A DNA stretch of 9,615 bases, taken from NCBI GenBank assembly GCA_946480635.1, contig CAMLKV010000058.1, positions 1-9,615 on the forward strand. The letters are read 5' to 3'. The position numbers and the translations under genes are program-made. Positions 6,442 through 9,615 of the stretch are shown here, in pieces. How positions within the stretch are numbered: the stretch's first letter is position 1; every line of letters starts with the position of its first letter. The notes beneath the pieces are model-generated. The model saw nothing but the letters and a program-made list of their open reading frames with translations, did not search any database and was not told where the DNA came from. Source of the DNA: an uncultured Flavobacterium sp. (lineage in GTDB: Bacteria; Bacteroidota; Bacteroidia; Flavobacteriales; Flavobacteriaceae).

Positions 6442-7599
6442 TTATGATTGTACTGCTTTGTCTTGATTTTGCCAAGTTTCAATGTAAAGGTTAGCTATTT
6501 TTTTATAATTATGATAATCTTCGATAAATTTTTTTGCTCTTTTTCCTAGTTCAATTATTTCATCAGGGTTTTCAATCAAAAAACTTAATTCATCAACTAA
6601 ATATTCTACGTCTGCTTTTGCATTAATGCAAACATTTTTATCTATTTCATAATATTCTATAAAGTCTTTCTCAGCTCCAGTAAAAACAACTTTACCTTTT
6701 GCCATTGCCTCTAAGGCGTTATAGCCTTGATCATTTGCAAAAACTTGATCTAATACTATATGAGCACCATTATAAAGGTTAATGTACTGGTTATAAGGAA
6801 GATTTTTTGCAATTATGATTTCAACTTTTTCCTTAAATTTCGTTTTAATTATGTTTAATGCTTCTTCAAAATAGCTTATACCTTTTTGATAATAATTCCA
6901 TTCATTAATACCCAAAAAGATAACGATTTTATCATTCATTTCAATTTCTGGTATTTTAAGCTTTGAAATATTGATTGGGTTTGGAATTAGTCCCAGAAAT
7001 TTGGGATGTGACACAATGGGTATTACATAATCAAAATCTGTTGCAATGATACCATCACAATGATTGGAAAGGAATTTATTAATCTTACTATGACTTGGTT
7101 TTAAGTAATTAAAGCAAAATTTATAATTTTCTTTTAATTGTTGATTTTCAAATAAAGGTTGAAAAATTGATTTATAAGATTTGTTTTTTAGATAATATGA
7201 TATGTTCCAAAAATCAACACCACTAGAAAGTACAAAGAATTTTGAGTTCTCCTTTTTGAGTTTTTTTAATAAAAAAAGTTCAAAAAATGGAATTGTATGA
7301 ATTGGTAACTCATTAATTATTTGTACAACATCAAACTTTTTTAATTTAGGTGATAAAACATAAAATCGGATACCTCTTTCAATTTTTGCAATATCAAAGC
7401 TTGTCAATTTGAATATAGCCTGTCGAATTATGTTTATAAAAAAAATATTGCACCATTTTGGGGCAATTGAATAATCTGTTGGAAAACTCTTGAATCCATC
7501 ACCATCACTTACAATAATGACTTCGTGTTCAAATGATTCTAAACCTTCTTTTAAAGTATTATGTAGTCTGCTGTACTCTCCAACAAGTAAAATCCTCAT
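6442..7599 (-). CDS. GT-B fold glycosyltransferase (GT4-like)
   Basis: 385 residues with the two-domain GT-B layout. The N-terminal acceptor domain (about 1-200) starts directly with beta-1 (MRILLVGEYS). The linker IPNPINISK (205-213) leads to the nucleotide-sugar domain: VIFLGINEW (226-234), VEIIIAKNLP (259-268) and DQGYNALEAMAKGKVVFTG (290-308). Glu297 and the following Gly-Lys-Val-Val match the second half of the GT4 E-x7-E signature, whereas the first Glu appears replaced (Asp290-Gln291), so assignment to GT4 is by pattern only. It probably adds one sugar of the repeat unit at the cytoplasmic membrane face; donor and acceptor are unknown. It begins with ATG 7599-7597, almost back to back with the plus-strand glycosyltransferase at 7612-7636, and is followed 5 bp later by the hexapeptide acyltransferase. 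It is very AT-rich. Confidence 0.85.
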   Translation of the reverse strand: MRILLVGEYSRLHNTLKEGLESFEHEVIIVSDGDGFKSFPTDYSIAPKWCNIFFINIIRQAIFKLTSFDIAKIERGIRFYVLSPKLKKFDVVQIINELPIHTIPFFELFLLKKLKKENSKFFVLSSGVDFWNISYYLKNKSYKSIFQPLFENQQLKENYKFCFNYLKPSHSKINKFLSNHCDGIIATDFDYVIPIVSHPKFLGLIPNPINISKLKIPEIEMNDKIVIFLGINEWNYYQKGISYFEEALNIIKTKFKEKVEIIIAKNLPYNQYINLYNGAHIVLDQVFANDQGYNALEAMAKGKVVFTGAEKDFIEYYEIDKNVCINAKADVEYLVDELSFLIENPDEIIELGKRAKKFIEDYHNYKKIANLYIETWQNQDKAVQS

Positions 7600-7606
7600 T
7601 AATGAT

Positions 7607-7614
7607 TATATTTG
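7607..7614 (+). promoter_or_regulatory. Perfect -7 box (TATATTTG) upstream of the GT4 gene
   Basis: TATATTTG matches the Bacteroidetes TAnnTTTG box at every defined base. No TTTG lies 19-21 bp upstream, so only half of the promoter is seen. Transcription would begin near 7618-7620, which would leave the TTG at 7612 untranscribed and favour the GTG at 7636 as the start of the downstream gene. Confidence 0.38.
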
Positions 7615-8721
7615 AGGTTTAAAAATACTATTTCTGTGCCTTTAGTACAAAAAAAATACAAGATTTGTTTAGTTAGTGAATGTTTATCAACGGGTGGAGC
7701 AGAAAGAGTAGCTGCTATACTTTCAGATTTTTTTGTAAGTCAAAATATTGAAACACACCACGTTATTTTTATTGATAGTGTAGAGTATTCCTTTTCAGGA
7801 TCTCTTTTAAATTTAGGTAAGATAAATGGTAAAGTTGAAAAGTTCAAAGTTTTTAAAAAATATATTGACGATAACAAATTTGATTTCATAATTGATTCAA
7901 GAGCTAAACATAATTTTTTGCAGGAATGGATTATTGCAAGATTTATTTTTAAATCCCCAACTATATATACAATTCATAATTTCATGATTGATTTATATTT
8001 CTCTAAATATAAATTTCTTGCAAAGAGTACACATAAGAAAGCATATGGAATTGTAACCATTACAAATCAAATAAACGAGTTGGTTTATGAGAAATATGGT
8101 TTTGATAATTTAAGAATTATTCATAATCCAATAACAATTGAAGAAATTCAAAAGAAATCAAATGAAAGTATAGAGGATAACTACGATTTTATTGTTTGTG
8201 CTGGCAGAATGAATGATGATATAAAACAATTTGATAAACTAATTTTAGCATATGCAAGTTCTATTTTGCCTAAAAAGAACATAAAACTGCTATTGCTTGG
8301 TGAGGGATCTAAGAAACTTGAACTGCAAGAATTAGCTAAATCCTTAAATTTAGAGAACCAAGTTGTATTTAAGGGACAGGTTAGTAATCCCTTTGCTTAC
8401 TTCAGTAAAGCAAAATATTTAGTATTATCTAGTAAATTTGAAGGTTTACCTATGGTTATTTTAGAAGCCTTAGCATGTAAAACACCAGTAATAGCTTTTG
8501 ATTGTCCATCTGGACCTAGTGAAATTATTATTAATAAAAAAAATGGGCTCTTAATTGAGAATCAAAATTTCGAAAAGTTAGGGGAAGGAATGAATGAAAT
8601 GATAGAGAATCCAAGTTTATACGAAGTTTGTAAAAATAATTCTTTAATAAGCATTCAGAATTTTTCAGTTGAAAATATTGGCAAACAGTGGTTAGATTAT
8701 CTAAAAATAAATGTAAGTTAG
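7612..8721 (+). CDS. GT4-family glycosyltransferase
   Basis: 369 residues from TTG 7612, or 361 residues from GTG 7636, which I prefer: the -7 box TATATTTG (7607-7614) covers the TTG, and GTG gives MPLVQKKYKICLV, a normal lead into beta-1. Numbered from the TTG, the donor-retaining GT-B signatures are clear: STGGAERVA (26-34, the glycine loop), IHNPI (170-174), the linker to the second domain, CAGRMND (196-202), LLLLGEGS (226-233) and the E-x7-E motif at Glu277 and Glu285 (FEGLPMVILEALACKTPVIAF). The latter binds the ribose and diphosphate of the UDP-, GDP- or dTDP-sugar donor. The enzyme likely extends the lipid-linked repeat unit in the cytoplasm. FdtA follows 4 bp after the stop, so the two are co-transcribed. 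A run of eight A at 7649-7656 lies near its 5' end. Confidence 0.92.
   Translation: MRFKNTISVPLVQKKYKICLVSECLSTGGAERVAAILSDFFVSQNIETHHVIFIDSVEYSFSGSLLNLGKINGKVEKFKVFKKYIDDNKFDFIIDSRAKHNFLQEWIIARFIFKSPTIYTIHNFMIDLYFSKYKFLAKSTHKKAYGIVTITNQINELVYEKYGFDNLRIIHNPITIEEIQKKSNESIEDNYDFIVCAGRMNDDIKQFDKLILAYASSILPKKNIKLLLLGEGSKKLELQELAKSLNLENQVVFKGQVSNPFAYFSKAKYLVLSSKFEGLPMVILEALACKTPVIAFDCPSGPSEIIINKKNGLLIENQNFEKLGEGMNEMIENPSLYEVCKNNSLISIQNFSVENIGKQWLDYLKINVS
7620..7651 (-). promoter_or_regulatory. Bacteroidetes-type promoter for the inverted two-gene cassette
   Basis: On the minus strand, TTTG (7651-7648), exactly 20 bp, then TATTTTTA (7627-7620): one mismatch to TTTG-N20-TAnnTTTG (the final G is A). 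The transcript would start near 7615, about 15 nt before the ATG at 7599. The whole promoter lies inside the 5' end of the divergent plus-strand glycosyltransferase, next to that gene's own -7 box. Confidence 0.48.
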
Positions 8722-8725
8722 TTGT

Positions 8726-9130
8726 ATGAATATTGAATTGATAGAAATACCAACAATTGAAGATTATAGAGGAAATATTGCAGTTATTGAAAAAGAAGTA
8801 CTTCCCTATAAAGTAAATCGAGTTTATTATTTGTTTGACGTACCCAGTTCAGCAACAAGAGGAGGACATGCCCACAAAGAGCAAATAGAATTTTTAATAC
8901 CTCTTTCAGGGAGTTTTGATGTAATTTTAAAAAGCGGAAAAGAGGAGAAAACAATTTCCTTAAATAAGCCTAATAAAGGACTTTTAATACGTAGCAATAT
9001 TTGGAGAGAATTGGAAAATTTTTCTTCTGGAGCAGTTTGTCTAGTTTTGTCTTCAGATGTTTTTGATGAAGAGGATTACATTAGAGATTTTAAAGTTTTT
9101 CTGGATTACGTTAATAACTTGAAATCTTGA
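8726..9130 (+). CDS. fdtA: FdtA/QdtA-like dTDP-4-keto-6-deoxyglucose 3,4-ketoisomerase
   Basis: 134 residues, the full length of this single-cupin (WxcM/FdtA) family. Diagnostic pieces are EDYRGNIAVIE (12-22), RVYYLFDV (32-39), TRGGHAHK (44-51) with the two active-site histidines His48 and His50, LSGSFDVIL (60-68), and SSDVFDEEDYIRDF (109-122), the typical C-terminal block. The enzyme moves the keto group of dTDP-4-keto-6-deoxy-D-glucose from C4 to C3, producing the substrate of FdtB/QdtB aminotransferases; the galacto (FdtA) or gluco (QdtA) outcome cannot be decided by eye. After HAHK the family usually has xLxQ; here it is EQIE, so the common Gln is Glu54. Its partner aminotransferase lies 5 kb upstream and is frameshifted. 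The last 20 bp overlap the convergent GT2 gene. Confidence 0.88.
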   Translation: MNIELIEIPTIEDYRGNIAVIEKEVLPYKVNRVYYLFDVPSSATRGGHAHKEQIEFLIPLSGSFDVILKSGKEEKTISLNKPNKGLLIRSNIWRELENFSSGAVCLVLSSDVFDEEDYIRDFKVFLDYVNNLKS

Positions 9131-9615
9131 TATTGAACTTAATCAAGAACGACTTTAATTTTCGAATTATAAAGACAATAAACAAAGGTGATTTTAGTAA
9201 TAATACCTGTTTAGTAGTTAAGTTTTTATAATTTATTTTTCCTTTTATTTCATTAAATCTAATATGCTCTTTTTCTGTTTTATAATGCATTGCAAAAACA
9301 TACCTGTTAAAATCTAGATATTTTTCTAAACCATTTTGTTTTGTACAAAGAGATTGATATTTATCTAAATCAGGAAGAATTTTATTACTTATACTAGAAG
9401 TAGTGATTTGATTTTCTGAAAGTAAATTATAAGAAGCACAAACTTTACTTGAATAAGCCAAAAGATTATTCAGATTGGCTCTTACGTTGAAATCAATATC
9501 TTCGGCAAACGTTATTTTTTCATCAAAATTTCCAGAATTTTTAAATACATTTTTATGAAAGGCTACGGTTGAGTAGCAGTACATGGGTTGTGCAATATTT
9601 AGAGAAAAGAAGTTA
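9111..9615 (-). CDS. GT2-family glycosyltransferase, C-terminal part (runs off the right edge)
   Basis: The frame is open from the window edge to the TAA at 9113-9111, so the ATG at 9584 is an internal Met, not the start. The visible 167 residues hold the back half of a GT-A domain: a CYSTVAFHKNVF-like strand with GNFDEKITFAEDIDFNVRA, where EDIDFNVRA is the GT2 motif with the catalytic-base Asp. The C-terminal tail (LLLKSPLFIVFIIRKLKSFLI) is hydrophobic then basic, fitting peripheral attachment to the inner membrane, as in many flavobacterial GT2 enzymes. The likely role is transfer of a sugar from a nucleotide donor to the lipid-linked glycan. Its end overlaps fdtA by 20 bp tail to tail. The N-terminal DxD half lies outside the window. 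Confidence 0.85.
   Translation of the reverse strand, partial: NFFSLNIAQPMYCYSTVAFHKNVFKNSGNFDEKITFAEDIDFNVRANLNNLLAYSSKVCASYNLLSENQITTSSISNKILPDLDKYQSLCTKQNGLEKYLDFNRYVFAMHYKTEKEHIRFNEIKGKINYKNLTTKQVLLLKSPLFIVFIIRKLKSFLIKFNIKISSY

Noticed and set aside
7649..7656. A8 tract in the GT4 gene as a phase-variation switch
   Set aside because: Runs of A or T this long are common by chance in DNA this AT-rich, unlike the G7 tract.
9582..9584. ATG at 9584-9582 as the start of the GT2 gene
   Set aside because: The frame stays open to the window edge and the sequence after this Met is the back half of a GT2 domain, so it is internal.
1..9615. Insertion sequence, integrase, CRISPR array, tRNA or attachment site
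   Set aside because: Looked for on both strands; no transposase or integrase motif, no regularly spaced repeat, no cloverleaf and no long inverted repeats were seen.

Overview
The window looks like part of the chromosome of a flavobacterium (Bacteroidetes, close to Flavobacterium). The DNA is AT-rich, Shine-Dalgarno sites are absent, and upstream regions carry Bacteroidetes-type promoters (TTTG, 20-bp spacer, TAnnTTTG). The protein families are typical of flavobacterial surface-polysaccharide loci. The assignment rests on pattern recognition, not a database search.

Layout. (1) Positions 1-1555, minus strand: a housekeeping operon of a SpoU/TrmH-family RNA methyltransferase, a YafK-type L,D-transpeptidase-fold protein and the first 21 codons of a secreted protein. 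The genes are chained by two 4-bp ATGA overlaps. (2) Positions 1556-1651: a 96-bp divergent promoter region. (3) Positions 1652-5951, plus strand: a polysaccharide operon with a FemAB/GNAT-like acyltransferase, a broken DegT-family sugar aminotransferase (FdtB-like), a Wzx-type flippase and a left-handed beta-helix (LbH) acyltransferase. (4) Positions 5948-7599, minus strand: an inverted two-gene cassette with a GT-B glycosyltransferase followed by a hexapeptide acyltransferase. It meets the plus operon tail to tail with a 4-bp overlap. (5) Positions 7612-9130, plus strand: a GT4 glycosyltransferase and an FdtA-like nucleotide-sugar ketoisomerase. (6) Positions 9111-9615, minus strand: the C-terminal part of a GT2 glycosyltransferase that runs off the window.

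How the genes work together. The ketoisomerase plus a DegT aminotransferase is the known route from dTDP-4-keto-6-deoxyglucose to a dTDP-3-amino-3,6-dideoxyhexose (Fuc3N or Qui3N). One of the three acyltransferases could acylate the amino group, the glycosyltransferases would build the repeat unit, and Wzx would flip the lipid-linked unit. The key oddity is the aminotransferase: it has a frameshift that looks like a loss of about 13 bp, and a separate apparent 18-bp in-frame loss about 55 bp further on. In this genome the amino-sugar branch may therefore be dead unless another copy exists.

I see no tRNA, rRNA, CRISPR, insertion sequence or clear terminator. The only gene-free stretch of any size is the 96-bp promoter region. 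I found no obviously new system. The best leads are the decaying aminotransferase, the G7 tract in the first gene of the operon, and the overlapping divergent promoters.
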